From: Enterococcus raffinosus
Lineage (GTDB): Bacteria > Bacillota > Bacilli > Lactobacillales > Enterococcaceae
Reading direction: 5' to 3'
DNA: 64,000 bases
NCBI RefSeq assembly: GCF_018917525.1
Contig: NZ_JAHLOS010000016.1
Coordinates: forward strand, 1 to 64,000
Shown here: positions 34,735-44,656 of the stretch, in pieces
Numbering within the stretch: position 1 is the stretch's first letter
Layout: each line of letters begins with the position of its first letter
The notes under the pieces: model-generated
Told to the model about the DNA's origin: nothing
The model's database searches: none
Seen by the model: only the letters and a program-made list of their open reading frames with translations
Made by a program: the position numbers and the translations under genes

Positions 34735-34786
34735 ATTCTCCACCTAGCTCTCCTGCGATATTTTTACTTCATTATAGCTTTAGAAT

Positions 34787-34831
34787 AAAAAAAGACCAAG
34801 ACGAAAAGCCTTTTTACTCCTCGTCTTGGCA
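34787..34831 (-). terminator. Intrinsic terminator
   Basis: CCAAGACGA pairs with TCGTCTTGG, with a T-run on the minus strand. It begins two bases past the TMEM175-type gene stop. Confidence 0.8.
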
Positions 34832-34833
34832 AT

Positions 34834-35778
34834 TTACTTTGGTTTTTGGGGATGGTTCAGACGCGGCTCATTCGGGTCCTTTTGCCGATTAAAACGCCGT
34901 TCAGTCATGGCTTTTTGCATTTCCAGTCTTTTTTTCTGCTGTTCTAAACGCGTAATTTCTGCTTCAGCACGGCGTTTATCGTGCTCGTTCAATGTTGGAA
35001 GATCTTGCTTGCGTTGGTTGATCTCTTTAGTCACATGTTCGTCCCAATCGGCCATGACTTGTCGCCAACGCTCTGGATTTTGAGCGTCATCGCCCTTCAT
35101 TGAATCTCGCAGTAAGCTTGAATAGCGTCGCATCGAGTTCCCCCAAACCTGATTCCGATCTTGGAAATAATCGAGCTGCTGGTCCTCATCCATTGTCGCG
35201 ATCAAATTATCCTCTTCTCGATCAATAATATTTTGCAAAAATGCCAGAATCGGCAAGATCAAATAAATAATTAATACAGGTCTAACGTAAAACATCCCTA
35301 CGATTAGAACGATGATTCGAAAACCAATCGCTAATAGGTCTTGCCTGTTCAGCTCGTTTACTCGCCGTTTCCGCTGTTCCTCATCCTTTAATGATTGGGC
35401 TGTTAATGCTACGATCAAGCGCCGCATTACAAACGTAACGATCAGCGTCAATACTCCATAGATCAAAAGGGTCTGCTTTATGGTGTCATCAATCAGTAAT
35501 CGAGTTGCAGAAGGCACCAATGATAAGAAAAATAGTAATAGCAAATAGACGACCAAATCTTTATTTTTCACCTGATCGATTTTATTAAAGGCATAACCAG
35601 TCTGAAACCACAGGTTTGCCACAAAGCAGAAGCTGATAAAATAGATGCCCACTGCTCTAAATAATGAGTAAAGATCCACAGCTCCATTTGCCGCTGTTTG
35701 AATTGGTAGCTCTAAGACGATAATCGTCAGGATAATCGCGATAATCGCATCGCCAAAGACGACAACACGCTCCTTCAT
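34834..35778 (-). CDS. TMEM175-family (DUF1211) channel with a charged tail
   Basis: 314 aa. The N-terminal motif ERVVVFGDAIIAIILTIIVLELPI corresponds to the FSD-type signature of TMEM175, which forms K+ channels; about six helices follow up to residue 205. From about 210 a long hydrophilic C-terminal part with coiled coil (EAEITRLEQQKKRLEMQKA) ends basic and Asn/Pro-rich (RQKDPNEPRLNHPQKPK). The tail is unusually long for a bacterial member. The longer frame upstream lacks a site; AAAAAGGGGTGG precedes ATG at 35778. Confidence 0.75.
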   Translation of the reverse strand: MKERVVVFGDAIIAIILTIIVLELPIQTAANGAVDLYSLFRAVGIYFISFCFVANLWFQTGYAFNKIDQVKNKDLVVYLLLLFFLSLVPSATRLLIDDTIKQTLLIYGVLTLIVTFVMRRLIVALTAQSLKDEEQRKRRVNELNRQDLLAIGFRIIVLIVGMFYVRPVLIIYLILPILAFLQNIIDREEDNLIATMDEDQQLDYFQDRNQVWGNSMRRYSSLLRDSMKGDDAQNPERWRQVMADWDEHVTKEINQRKQDLPTLNEHDKRRAEAEITRLEQQKKRLEMQKAMTERRFNRQKDPNEPRLNHPQKPK

Positions 35779-35883
35779 TATTCCACCCCTTTTTTTATAT
35801 CTCTGGCTATCATATACCAAATTACTTAAAAAGAATAATGATAAGGAGAGCTTATCATTCTGCTCTAGAGATACTTGATAAAA

Positions 35884-35916
35884 GAAAAAACCAATCACAA
35901 AAGCTGTGATTGGTTT
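35884..35916 (-). terminator. Intrinsic terminator after pepX
   Basis: AAACCAATCAC pairs with GTGATTGGTTT over an 8-base loop; TTTTTTCTTT follows on the minus strand. It lies just past the pepX stop. Confidence 0.85.
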
Positions 35917-35923
35917 AAAGGAT

Positions 35924-38317
35924 TTATTCACCACCCATAGGCAGGATCAATTGTGATTCGGCTAAATCAATGGTGTAATCAATGTCTTGATTGCCGCGAA
36001 CGGTCATTCCAAAGTCTGTTCCATAAACAGCTAGGCCAATTTGACGACCTGCTGGTAGATGATACATCGTTGGGTGCAAGACTACTTCGATCTCCACAAA
36101 TTCATTGGCTTTCAGATCGTCGTTTTTCCAAGGATTCTCACGATTTTGCAGATTAATATGTCCACGGGCGATCAGCTTGTAATCATCCTCCGCACCTAGT
36201 TTGAACTCCACTAGATTATCTTCACGCCAATTTCTACCTAATGGTAAGCCATGCAAAGCGACCACATCTGGCGTAGGTTTCAAACGTTTTGCAGTACCAA
36301 AGTCGATTAATTCAAAGCTCAGCATTCCTAGATCAACACTTGAAGCTACTTTGACTCTTACCTTCGGACGACCATTTAAGAAAACTGCTTCATCTAAGGC
36401 TTCCGTTTTCGCTAAATAACGGTGCCCGTCCATTGGTCCTTCTTCTTTAAGCTCTTTTTCCCAAAGCTCAATATTTTTCGTATAACTCTCGTATTGTTCT
36501 TTTGGTAATTGATCACTGAAAGTGTAATGACCCGTTTCAGCACTATCCGCCAGTTTCTTTTCGCCTAAATGATAGGCCTTTTCGCTGGCAGGCGCCCAGT
36601 CTTGCAAGGTATTCCAAGTTTCAGGAGTCGTATTTTTTTGATAAACAATGTCTGGTAAAATATCTTTAGCATTGTTTTCAACACCATAAAGCTTATAACT
36701 CAACCACAGATTCATCATATCTTGGAAATCAAATGACGGCATATTGTTAATATAAATGTGCTGCCCTTGATGCAGGATCAGTTTCTTCGCAACTGGAATA
36801 TCTTTCAACGCATCCCATAAATCTGCAACCTGACGTGGTTTTACGTTCCAGTCGTTTAACCCATGAACCATTACCACATCGCATTTGATATCCTTGATGA
36901 ATGGCAGATAATTTCGTTCATCCCAGAAGGTATTGTAGTTACCAAATCTGCGATCCTGCCACTCTGCCATGCCCTTCAAATAGTCTAAGAAGAATTTCTT
37001 GCTATGGAGGTAATCACCGGCATTACGCATTTTACTGAAGGTTTCAATTGCTAGTACATCCGCATCTTCACCTGGGAATCCGCCAGGTGCGATAACTAAG
37101 CCATTATCACGATAATACTGATACCAATCAGAGATTGCAGCTTCTGAAATAATGGTTTCTAATCCTTCTACTTGTCGTGTCGCACAAGCTGTCGCTAACG
37201 TTCCAAGATAGGATTTCCCAGTCATGGCTACTTTTTTATTGCTCCACCAAGCCTTGATACGAATATTGTCTGTTCGATTCGTGAAGGCGCGACGGTTGCC
37301 AGCCAACCATTCAATGTAAGCCACCATTGCAGTTGTCTGCTCTACCGATCCGCAGGTTTGAATGCCATCAGAATCACGAGTTCCAATTCCTGAGCCATAA
37401 ACCACCGCGAAACCGCGAGCTAAGAAAAAGTCATTCAGGCTATGATTATTTTCACGCGTGAAGGTTTCCGTTGCATGTGTCGCTTTGCCCTTCACTTCCC
37501 GCTCAGCTGGGAGCTCAATCTGTTCCGGTTTGTACCTAATATCTTCATAGGTAGTCTCCGTTGGTTCCTTCCGTTCCAGCGGCACATTCACATCATAAGT
37601 CAGCTCTTCTCCCGCTGGTCCATTGACGCCTTGGCTATAGGGGCTTGCAGTAAATAACGTTGGAACCAACAGTCCTTCTTCTGTTTCAGCAGGTCGTAAA
37701 ATCTCCAGCTTCAGCAAATCCCGTTTGCCATCTTTGTCAGTATCCAAGGGGGCTTCCACATAGACGACTTCACGAATTAAACGAGACGTGTCGAATACCG
37801 CTTGGGCTTTTCCATTGAAGAAGAAAGGTTTACTAACTTCCTTGTCCTCGAAGTAGCCTTCTGAGGCTAATTTATCTAAGTAATTCAAGCCATTCTTCGT
37901 ATGACTGGTTAATAATAAATACCAAGCTTCGATGAGTGTTTCTCTGGTAGAAAAATCACCGTCAATCGTTGGAACACCAATCTTTTCGGCTTCCGCTAAA
38001 ACATTCTTTGGCTCAAAATCGATCGTCGGTTCAAAATCTAACTGCTGCAGTCCCATCGTATAAAAAACTTCCTTTGTTACCGAAGAATCTGCCTGATAAA
38101 ACGTGCCAAGATCAGTTTGTTCATCCGCCAAAAAATTGCCAAGCTTATTGATAAAGCCGCTATCATCACGGACAGTTAAGAAGCTTTTCCGTAAAAATTC
38201 AAACCATAATTTCGTCGCATCCTTTGCAGAATGAATGGTCAAAAAGCCGGCCTGTTCCAGTTCTTTCTTTGATTCTTCAAGTGAGACACGTTTTAAACCA
38301 AATTGATTGATCTTCAT
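35924..38317 (-). CDS. pepX: Xaa-Pro dipeptidyl-peptidase PepX
   Basis: 797 aa, S15 serine peptidase removing Xaa-Pro dipeptides; cytoplasmic. Catalytic Ser lies in MTGKSYLGTLA. Other recognisable stretches: NHSLNDFFLARGFAVVYGSGIG and VHGLNDWNVKPRQ with the Asp of the triad, and HQGQHIYIN with the His. Size and N-terminal helical domain match lactic acid bacterial PepX. AAGGAGAG precedes the ATG. Works with the PepV and OPT genes downstream in peptide nutrition by inference. Confidence 0.95.
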   Translation of the reverse strand: MKINQFGLKRVSLEESKKELEQAGFLTIHSAKDATKLWFEFLRKSFLTVRDDSGFINKLGNFLADEQTDLGTFYQADSSVTKEVFYTMGLQQLDFEPTIDFEPKNVLAEAEKIGVPTIDGDFSTRETLIEAWYLLLTSHTKNGLNYLDKLASEGYFEDKEVSKPFFFNGKAQAVFDTSRLIREVVYVEAPLDTDKDGKRDLLKLEILRPAETEEGLLVPTLFTASPYSQGVNGPAGEELTYDVNVPLERKEPTETTYEDIRYKPEQIELPAEREVKGKATHATETFTRENNHSLNDFFLARGFAVVYGSGIGTRDSDGIQTCGSVEQTTAMVAYIEWLAGNRRAFTNRTDNIRIKAWWSNKKVAMTGKSYLGTLATACATRQVEGLETIISEAAISDWYQYYRDNGLVIAPGGFPGEDADVLAIETFSKMRNAGDYLHSKKFFLDYLKGMAEWQDRRFGNYNTFWDERNYLPFIKDIKCDVVMVHGLNDWNVKPRQVADLWDALKDIPVAKKLILHQGQHIYINNMPSFDFQDMMNLWLSYKLYGVENNAKDILPDIVYQKNTTPETWNTLQDWAPASEKAYHLGEKKLADSAETGHYTFSDQLPKEQYESYTKNIELWEKELKEEGPMDGHRYLAKTEALDEAVFLNGRPKVRVKVASSVDLGMLSFELIDFGTAKRLKPTPDVVALHGLPLGRNWREDNLVEFKLGAEDDYKLIARGHINLQNRENPWKNDDLKANEFVEIEVVLHPTMYHLPAGRQIGLAVYGTDFGMTVRGNQDIDYTIDLAESQLILPMGGE

Positions 38318-38533
38318 TGACTTCTCTCCTTAATGTTCATAGTATCTTTTGTTTGCTACTCGAAAAATAGGACTACTTTTTATTCGATGAACCAAACTTT
38401 CCTTTAACAATCAAGAATTCGTTATTCTACCTATCACCGATTCTCAATAAATTTAGAAAAGTTGGACGAGCATCCTTTTTTTCTGATAGAATAATTATAA
38501 CAAATACTACTGATAAGTTCGGTTAAAGTTCAA

Positions 38534-38547
38534 TGAAAACGATTACT
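38534..38547 (+). promoter_or_regulatory. cre-like site before the zinc-ribbon gene
   Basis: TGAAAACGATTACT agrees with TGWAANCGNTNWCA at 13 of 14 positions. It lies 26 bases upstream of the start codon, which would place CcpA over the promoter or transcription start. Weak on its own. Confidence 0.4.
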
Positions 38548-38572
38548 GAATTTTATTAAGAGGAGGATTTTA

Positions 38573-38851
38573 ATGAGTGAGATGACCTATTGCCAAAGTT
38601 GCGGAATGCCATTGACTAAAGGAGTCCATGGAACCGAACACGATGGCTCAGAAAGCAGTGAGTACTGCTTATATTGCTACAAACACGGTGCTTTTGTGGA
38701 TGACTGTACGATGGAGGATATGATCGCCGGCAGTTTACATCATATGAAAGAAGCCGGAATCCTAGAAAAACAAGGTAAAACAGAAGAAGAAGCCCTAGAA
38801 CATATGAACAGTTTCTTTCCAAAATTGAAGCGTTGGAAAAAGTCGTCGTAA
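38573..38851 (+). CDS. Zinc-ribbon protein
   Basis: 92 aa. The N-terminus shows four cysteines in two pairs, TYCQSCGMPL (CxxC) and YCLYCYKHG (CxxC), the putative zinc-ribbon of the Pfam family named for such proteins, then a helical C-terminal part. Function unknown. AGAGGAGG precedes the ATG. A terminator overlaps the stop codon. Confidence 0.78.
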   Translation: MSEMTYCQSCGMPLTKGVHGTEHDGSESSEYCLYCYKHGAFVDDCTMEDMIAGSLHHMKEAGILEKQGKTEEEALEHMNSFFPKLKRWKKSS

Positions 38852-38873
38852 CAAAAATTACGACGACTTTTTT
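38840..38873. terminator. Bidirectional terminator overlapping a stop codon
   Basis: AAAGTCGTCGTAA pairs with TTACGACGACTTTTTT. The left arm contains the stop codon of the zinc-ribbon gene, and the right arm touches the end of the convergent MFS gene. Confidence 0.85.
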
Positions 38874-40107
38874 AGATTGAGGTTAATTCTTTAGAGCCCT
38901 TTTCATCGGGTGTTTTGAGCAACAAGCTTAACAGACTCGCAAGAAAATACAGAATCGCAAATACTAATAAGGTAAAATTTCCTCCATAACGTTGAAATAG
39001 TAAAGTTACTAGCACCGGCCCGATAAAATTGCTTAATCCAGAACCAAGATTTAACACAGAAATTGCCGTCACCTTATGTTCAGGAACCATTGAAGGGATC
39101 AATGCTGACAAAGGTGTAAATGCTGCGATACCGATTGCAAAAAGACTAAATGCTGATAACAACCAGAGGAAGTTCCCAGGGAAAAAGTTAGTGACTATTA
39201 TCAATAGTAAACACGAGAATCCTGTGATCGTTCCCGAAAACATTGAAACAACCTTGCGCCAACCATATTTATCCCCTAAACCACCAAAGAAGAGACCTGC
39301 AAAAGAATTAATCACATAGCAAATCGCCCATGCACTTGTCCATTGACTTAATGAAAATTGATGTTGCAGCAAAAAAATCGGCATCATAATTACAAATCCA
39401 AATTGCCCAATATTATTAATTCCTTTCACTAGTAGACCAACTATTAAACGAGGAAATTGAAACAGAATCCAAAATCCCCGTTTCATTTCAATCAGAACAG
39501 TCGCAGAATTATTCTTCGATTGTTGAAATTCGCAACGCGTGAGTGTTACCAAGCCACCAAATAAAATCAATCCACCCCCAAAAATAAAAATGAATGTTGG
39601 AGCCATCCCCTTTAACAAACCTGTCGCTAAGATTGGCCCAATAATTGTCATTCCTAAGTTGAAACATAACCAAAACCATGAGGTTCCACGTCCTAATTTT
39701 TCAGTAGGTGTCTGAATCGTAATTGCTACTAATAAAGAATAGGCAAACAAAGGATAAACGGTTCCTCGAAGCATATAGCCTAAGAAGATCAAACCTGTCC
39801 GCATGCTCACCAAACCGGGTAAAAGAATTATTGTACTTAAAAAGGCTACAATAAGACTACAAATTATCATTTTTTTTACAGAGTAACGATTTACTAAAAA
39901 ACTGGTGATCCATGAAAAAAATGCTACAAAAATACCATAAAAACTAAAAAGCAAAGAAACGTCTTTTACTTGAAAACCTTTGTTTGTTAAATACGATGAG
40001 AACCAACTCGTTTCGATAGTTGCTCCCAACATAAAAAAAATCAGGCCAATATAACCCCAAAACAGATCTTTACTTATTCCAGTTTTCGCTAAAATACTAT
40101 TTTTCAT
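38872..40107 (-). CDS. MFS transporter, last gene after the mannoside operon
   Basis: 411 aa, twelve membrane helices in two halves joined by a basic loop. The first half has the weak MFS loop FLVNRYSVKKMII, the second GGLGDKYGWRKVVS. Substrate unknown; the position directly after the alpha-mannosidase suggests a sugar or a related product. A hairpin with T-run (40125-40155) separates it from the mannosidase, so it may be expressed by read-through only. GGAAGAG lies before the ATG. Confidence 0.75.
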   Translation of the reverse strand: MKNSILAKTGISKDLFWGYIGLIFFMLGATIETSWFSSYLTNKGFQVKDVSLLFSFYGIFVAFFSWITSFLVNRYSVKKMIICSLIVAFLSTIILLPGLVSMRTGLIFLGYMLRGTVYPLFAYSLLVAITIQTPTEKLGRGTSWFWLCFNLGMTIIGPILATGLLKGMAPTFIFIFGGGLILFGGLVTLTRCEFQQSKNNSATVLIEMKRGFWILFQFPRLIVGLLVKGINNIGQFGFVIMMPIFLLQHQFSLSQWTSAWAICYVINSFAGLFFGGLGDKYGWRKVVSMFSGTITGFSCLLLIIVTNFFPGNFLWLLSAFSLFAIGIAAFTPLSALIPSMVPEHKVTAISVLNLGSGLSNFIGPVLVTLLFQRYGGNFTLLVFAILYFLASLLSLLLKTPDEKGSKELTSI

Positions 40108-40124
40108 CTTCTCTTCCTTTATAA

Positions 40125-40155
40125 AAAACTGAGATGACCGAAATCACCTCAGTTC
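40125..40155 (-). terminator. Hairpin with T-run between mannosidase and MFS genes
   Basis: On the minus strand AACTGAGGTGA pairs with TCATCTCAGTT (one G-U) over a 6-base loop, followed by TTTTTT. It could end or reduce transcription before the MFS gene. Confidence 0.7.
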
Positions 40156-40160
40156 ATCAT

Positions 40161-42749
40161 TTATTTGATTAGAAATGTTGCAATACTATACGGATCAATT
40201 CTTTCGTTTTGTTGCACTGATTCTTCAATCGCATTGATTCGTTCAACATTCTTCCCTTTGAAAAGCTTAGTAATCGGTAGTGCCATATCTTCCTGTGTTG
40301 GATTCTCAAAACGAACAACAAATGCCTCTGCCGTATAATAGGAGCGATGGATACTGCTGATAAATAAATCGCTATGTTCAAAATCAAGAAGACTATGTTC
40401 TTTTGTCTCAACTGACAAGGGATGTTCAAATGGTTGAATCTTATTATCAATCCGATGCACAAAATAATTCAACGTTTGTTTTTGATAAGCGATTGATGGC
40501 TGCATCAGTGCTTCTCTCCAATGGTGCAAAATAACTTCATCAACTGTTGCTTCATCGATACGCAGTACAAATTTAAATGCGATATCCTGACCAAGTTGTT
40601 GTGCTAATGGTGTATCCATCATAATATGCCCTTTTTTTGTCGTATCGCCAGAAGCACGTCCCGGACGATAAAGCAGGTCTGGCTTACCTAGACTATCCGT
40701 TGTTGCTAGTAAAGTAATCCACAATTTATCGTTCTGATATTCATACTCCTTGCTATCCTGCGTAAAGAGCGTCAAACAATGATCCTGAGAAACGCCGCAA
40801 ATGATTTTTTCAAAAGGATTGACATTGACTGGCATCTCAGAATAAATCTTCTCCCACCCAACAAGATTCTCATTCTCGCGAGTAATAAAACCAAATGGAA
40901 CACCTGCAAGCACTTGATTAAATAGTTGGTTGTTCTTAATTTGCAATCGGACACGATGGTTCAGTAACGAATTATTGAAGGTAACCTCTCCTTGAAGCTC
41001 GTCCTTCCTATTAAGCGTCAAGGTAACTTGATAAGCGAACTCTTGATTGTAGCGTCCAGCTTTGCGGTCGGCTAACGATTTTGGCAGCTTCAGCTTTCCA
41101 CTTAAAATCATTTTTTCTTGATGCGGTTCTTTCCAACATTCGCAATGACCAAAAGATAATAACTCGACCTGCTGTTCTTCAAGTGGAGAAAAATCGTAGG
41201 CATCTCCTGCATTGGCCTCATCAGTTAGTGAAATGAAATCAGAAAAAACTTGCCCCTGATAATCCAAATCAACTTTCCCGTTAGAAAAAATTAATGAAAG
41301 TTGATTTCCGCTAATTTTCTGGTCAGTATATTTGATTTTATCTATCTTCTCCGTGTGCTCCTCAAAAGAAAAGACTTTATACCCTAAGCCAGGTAGCTCA
41401 CAATTTAATTCAACTGTTAGAATATAATAACCTGGTTCAGTAATAAATCGATTACCCGCAGGTGTTTCTTCAAGAATATTTTCACGACTATCCACATATT
41501 CTTCTTTGACCACTACTGAGTCAGCTCCCGAAAAACGAATAGTAGCAGTTCGAGATAAAACCGTAACCGTTTTTGTTCCATTAAAAATTTTCGGAGATGG
41601 ATTGACAATTAATAGTTCATTCGGTTTCAAATCTAAAGCATCTGCCAATTGCTTCATAATTGTATTTTCGATACTATCACAAATTTCCTGTGCTTCTTTT
41701 AATCGGTGTTTAATATCTTCGGCAACACTGTCTGACACACATCCTGCTAAACTATCATGTGCTTGAGATTCTAACAGTTTTTTCCACGCCTGCATCAGCA
41801 ATCGATTACTTAGCTTAATACCAATCTGATCTGCTATGACCGTCAAAGGTTCAATCCGCTGAACTAGGTGATCCTCTAAGTGGAAAATCATCTGCTTCAA
41901 ATCCATCCGAACAGATCCGATCGTTTTATGCACACGAGCAAGTACTGGTTCACGGAATTCACCGCGATATGTTTCAAGCGTTTGTTCATTCACATAAGCT
42001 AAAAAATCTTGATAAGTACTGACTTTGTAATCATATTTCCCTAATTGATTGATTTGTTCAACCTTGTTAGAAAAATCATGGATGATGGCTAGCTGGTCAT
42101 TGCCGGAAGGAATCAAAACTTCTCCATCAGTGTATTGCTTGATAAACTCTACCGCCGGATCAAGACGCCCATCAACATATTCTGCTGTAGGTTCTAATAA
42201 CATACCTGTTCCATATCCTTGAGGTAAATTTAAAGCTGTTACTTCAGCTTTACCATTTAGACCCAACCATTTAAAATATGGTGATTGAATATGCTTGCCT
42301 AGATGAAGACCGCGCCACAAAATGACACTGTCCAGCCCTGCTTCTTTTAAAATTACTGGAATCTGTGCGTTAAAACCAAAAGTATCTGGTAAATACCCAA
42401 TCGGTAGATAGTTCCCATATTTTTTACTTTCAAAAATGCCGATCATTGCATTTCTCAAAATTGATTCGCCAGAAGTAAAGAATGCATCAGATTGAGTATA
42501 CCAAGGACCAATAAACAACTGCTTATCCGCTACTAGGCTTTTGATTTCCTCTAATTTTTCTGGATATAGCTTTAAGTAATCATCCAATATAGACAATTGA
42601 CCATCTAAAACAAAACTGGCTTCAGGATGCTTCTTTAGTTCTTCAATCGCATCGGAAAATAATTGATCACTTAATACTAACGCATCCATTGAAGTAAAAT
42701 ACCATTCTCGATCCCAATGGGTATGATTCACGATATGAACGTTCGTCAT
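40161..42749 (-). CDS. GH38 alpha-mannosidase
   Basis: 862 aa, glycoside hydrolase family 38. The N-terminus HIVNHTHWDREWYFT carries zinc-binding His and Asp; further zinc and catalytic segments include GYLPDTFGFNAQIP (nucleophile region) and ESQAHDSLAGC. Cleaves alpha-mannosides inside the cell; with the adjoining PTS genes the likely substrate is a phosphorylated alpha-mannoside such as mannosylglycerate (as for E. coli mngA-mngB). The start codon overlaps the EIIC stop by one base (TAATG), so the two are coupled; the frame's earlier start is excluded by this. Confidence 0.9.
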   Translation of the reverse strand: MTNVHIVNHTHWDREWYFTSMDALVLSDQLFSDAIEELKKHPEASFVLDGQLSILDDYLKLYPEKLEEIKSLVADKQLFIGPWYTQSDAFFTSGESILRNAMIGIFESKKYGNYLPIGYLPDTFGFNAQIPVILKEAGLDSVILWRGLHLGKHIQSPYFKWLGLNGKAEVTALNLPQGYGTGMLLEPTAEYVDGRLDPAVEFIKQYTDGEVLIPSGNDQLAIIHDFSNKVEQINQLGKYDYKVSTYQDFLAYVNEQTLETYRGEFREPVLARVHKTIGSVRMDLKQMIFHLEDHLVQRIEPLTVIADQIGIKLSNRLLMQAWKKLLESQAHDSLAGCVSDSVAEDIKHRLKEAQEICDSIENTIMKQLADALDLKPNELLIVNPSPKIFNGTKTVTVLSRTATIRFSGADSVVVKEEYVDSRENILEETPAGNRFITEPGYYILTVELNCELPGLGYKVFSFEEHTEKIDKIKYTDQKISGNQLSLIFSNGKVDLDYQGQVFSDFISLTDEANAGDAYDFSPLEEQQVELLSFGHCECWKEPHQEKMILSGKLKLPKSLADRKAGRYNQEFAYQVTLTLNRKDELQGEVTFNNSLLNHRVRLQIKNNQLFNQVLAGVPFGFITRENENLVGWEKIYSEMPVNVNPFEKIICGVSQDHCLTLFTQDSKEYEYQNDKLWITLLATTDSLGKPDLLYRPGRASGDTTKKGHIMMDTPLAQQLGQDIAFKFVLRIDEATVDEVILHHWREALMQPSIAYQKQTLNYFVHRIDNKIQPFEHPLSVETKEHSLLDFEHSDLFISSIHRSYYTAEAFVVRFENPTQEDMALPITKLFKGKNVERINAIEESVQQNERIDPYSIATFLIK

Positions 42750-43858
42750 TAGTTCTCCCACTCTGCCTCATCAAAGCTATAATCCTCTTCTTCAACTGAG
42801 GAAACTTCGATACCAGCATCCTTTTTACGTAATAAAACACTTGAAACAGCCACAAACAATGAACCAGTAGCAATCGACAACACGTAGATCAGCCATTTTT
42901 CAACTGTAAACCAGCCATAAAATCCACTAATTGGAGCTTGATTGACCGCACCTAAACCTACTGCCATTGCAGAACCAATCGCCGATCCGATCACTGTTGA
43001 TGGGATTACTTTTAACGGACTTTCAACTGCAAACGGGATCGCGCCTTCACTGACACCGACTAAGCCCATGATGATCGCTGATTTTCCAGCCTCACGTAAT
43101 TCAGTATTGTATTTTTTCTTTGCAAAAACAGTCGCTAGACCCAAGCCAATCGGAGGGATAATGATTGCAACCTGCGCAGCTGTATTCGGAGCATACACTT
43201 GACTAGTTAGTAGTGCCATCGCTGTCGTAACAGCCGCCTTATTGACTGGACCTCCCAAGTCAAAGCCGACCATTGCGCCTACGACTGCCGCCATAATAAT
43301 TTGATTTCCGCCGCTTAGACTGTTTAACCAGTTTTCCAAGCCGACATTTAATGCCGCAAATGGAACCCCGATAATGTAATTAATAATAAGAACGGTTGAT
43401 AATGTTCCTAAAACCGGAATCAAAAAGACTGGAACGATGGAGGCCATTGATTGCGGTAATTTCACATGATTACGAATCCATAGGCAAATGTAGCCAGCAA
43501 TCAATCCAGCTGCTATTGCACCTAAGAAGCCTGCATTGATATCCTTAACCAGCATTCCGCCAACTAAACCGGGAACGATCCCTAATTTATCTACGACAGA
43601 ATAAGCGATAAATGCTGAAATTACTGGGAACATCAAACCTAGAGCTGTTCCGCCAAAGCCATCGATACTATGAAGCAAACGAATCATTCCATTTGCACTA
43701 TCTGCGTATTTTGCATCCCAAATATCCGTTAATCCATACAACGAACCTCCTACCCGTGAAATTGCCATAATCACTGCCCCAGCAATTACCAACGGAATCA
43801 TGTAGCTAATCCCTGTCAATACATGGTTTTTGATCTCTGATAACACGCTTTTCATCAT
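42749..43858 (-). CDS. PTS fructose-type EIIC permease
   Basis: 369 aa integral membrane EIIC of the fructose/mannosylglycerate class, about ten helices. Seen: HVLTGISYMIPLVIAGAVIMAI at the N-terminus, GFLGAIAAGLIAGY, NKAAVTTAMALLT and GLVGVSEGAIPFAVESPLKVIP, the conserved substrate loop. Works with EIIB and EIIA encoded just upstream. Separate EIIA, EIIB and EIIC are fused in E. coli MngA. The C-terminus is acidic. Confidence 0.9.
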   Translation of the reverse strand: MMKSVLSEIKNHVLTGISYMIPLVIAGAVIMAISRVGGSLYGLTDIWDAKYADSANGMIRLLHSIDGFGGTALGLMFPVISAFIAYSVVDKLGIVPGLVGGMLVKDINAGFLGAIAAGLIAGYICLWIRNHVKLPQSMASIVPVFLIPVLGTLSTVLIINYIIGVPFAALNVGLENWLNSLSGGNQIIMAAVVGAMVGFDLGGPVNKAAVTTAMALLTSQVYAPNTAAQVAIIIPPIGLGLATVFAKKKYNTELREAGKSAIIMGLVGVSEGAIPFAVESPLKVIPSTVIGSAIGSAMAVGLGAVNQAPISGFYGWFTVEKWLIYVLSIATGSLFVAVSSVLLRKKDAGIEVSSVEEEDYSFDEAEWEN

Positions 43859-43871
43859 TTATTCCTCCCAA

Positions 43872-44195
43872 TTAATTATTGTCTACTAGATCCAACGCAT
43901 CATTAATGACCTTTTCTGCATCCTTGATTGGTGCAGCCACAGGAACCTTCAAGATCTTCTTCCCAGCAAAACGTTCTTCATCACGCACTTTTGTGTCCAC
44001 TGCGAAGATCACGACCTCACCGATCTGACAATCCTTTTCTGTTAACGCGCCGTCGATTCCTGTTGCACCTTGAGTTTCAACTTTTAATAAATAGCCCTTT
44101 GCTTTGGCTTCCTTTTTTAATGCTTGAGCTGCCATAAAGGTATGAGCGATCCCTGTTGCACACGCCGTTACTGCAATAATTTTTCTTTTCATCAT
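43872..44195 (-). CDS. PTS fructose-type EIIB
   Basis: 107 aa. The phosphocysteine lies in AVTACATGIAHTFMAA (Cys12 counting from the first Met; two Met codons, MMKRK, leave the exact start open by one). Receives phosphate from EIIA and passes it to the sugar. AGGAGG precedes. Confidence 0.92.
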   Translation of the reverse strand: MMKRKIIAVTACATGIAHTFMAAQALKKEAKAKGYLLKVETQGATGIDGALTEKDCQIGEVVIFAVDTKVRDEERFAGKKILKVPVAAPIKDAEKVINDALDLVDNN

Positions 44196-44207
44196 TTCTT
44201 CCTCCTA

Positions 44208-44654
44208 TTAGCCTAAAATTTCGACGATCTCATTCGCATTTGTTGCTTCATTCAATTTAGTAATGACTTCCTCATCCATCAATTTCACCGCGATCTCCGA
44301 GAGAATCGATAAATGGGTATCTCCTTGTTCACTTTCAGGAATCGCCAGCATCACGATCAAGGAAACAGGCTTTTCATCTAAAGCTTGCCATTCGATTTCC
44401 TTAGTCAATCTGGCAAAAGCAATCGCTGGTTCTTTGACTGCCTGAGACTTTCCATGAGGAATGGCGATTCCATTTCCGACACCTGTGGTGGAATGAATTT
44501 CTCTATCTAAAACGGCCGAGACAAAGGCTTCTTCATCGGTTAAAAGTGATCCCTGCACGAATAATTCTGCCATTTTTTGAATCGTTTCTTCTTTAGTCTC
44601 CGCCTCTAGCGCTAGATCGACTCGATCTGTGTGCAATACCTCTAAAACTTTCAT
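44208..44654 (-). CDS. PTS fructose-type EIIA
   Basis: 148 aa. The phosphohistidine is His67 in TGVGNGIAIPHGKS. The C-terminal DTHLSILSEIA segment is also typical of fructose/mannitol EIIA. It receives phosphate from HPr and transfers it to EIIB. Three bases before the next gene upstream (the regulator) and probably co-translated. Confidence 0.92.
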   Translation of the reverse strand: MKVLEVLHTDRVDLALEAETKEETIQKMAELFVQGSLLTDEEAFVSAVLDREIHSTTGVGNGIAIPHGKSQAVKEPAIAFARLTKEIEWQALDEKPVSLIVMLAIPESEQGDTHLSILSEIAVKLMDEEVITKLNEATNANEIVEILG

Positions 44655-44656
44655 TC

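Noticed and set aside
38459-38480. AAAAGTTGGACGAGCATCC resembles the edge of the 155-bp repeat (ATAAAGTTGGACTGGCATCC)
   Set aside because: Similarity covers only about 18 bases with no extension, so it may be chance.
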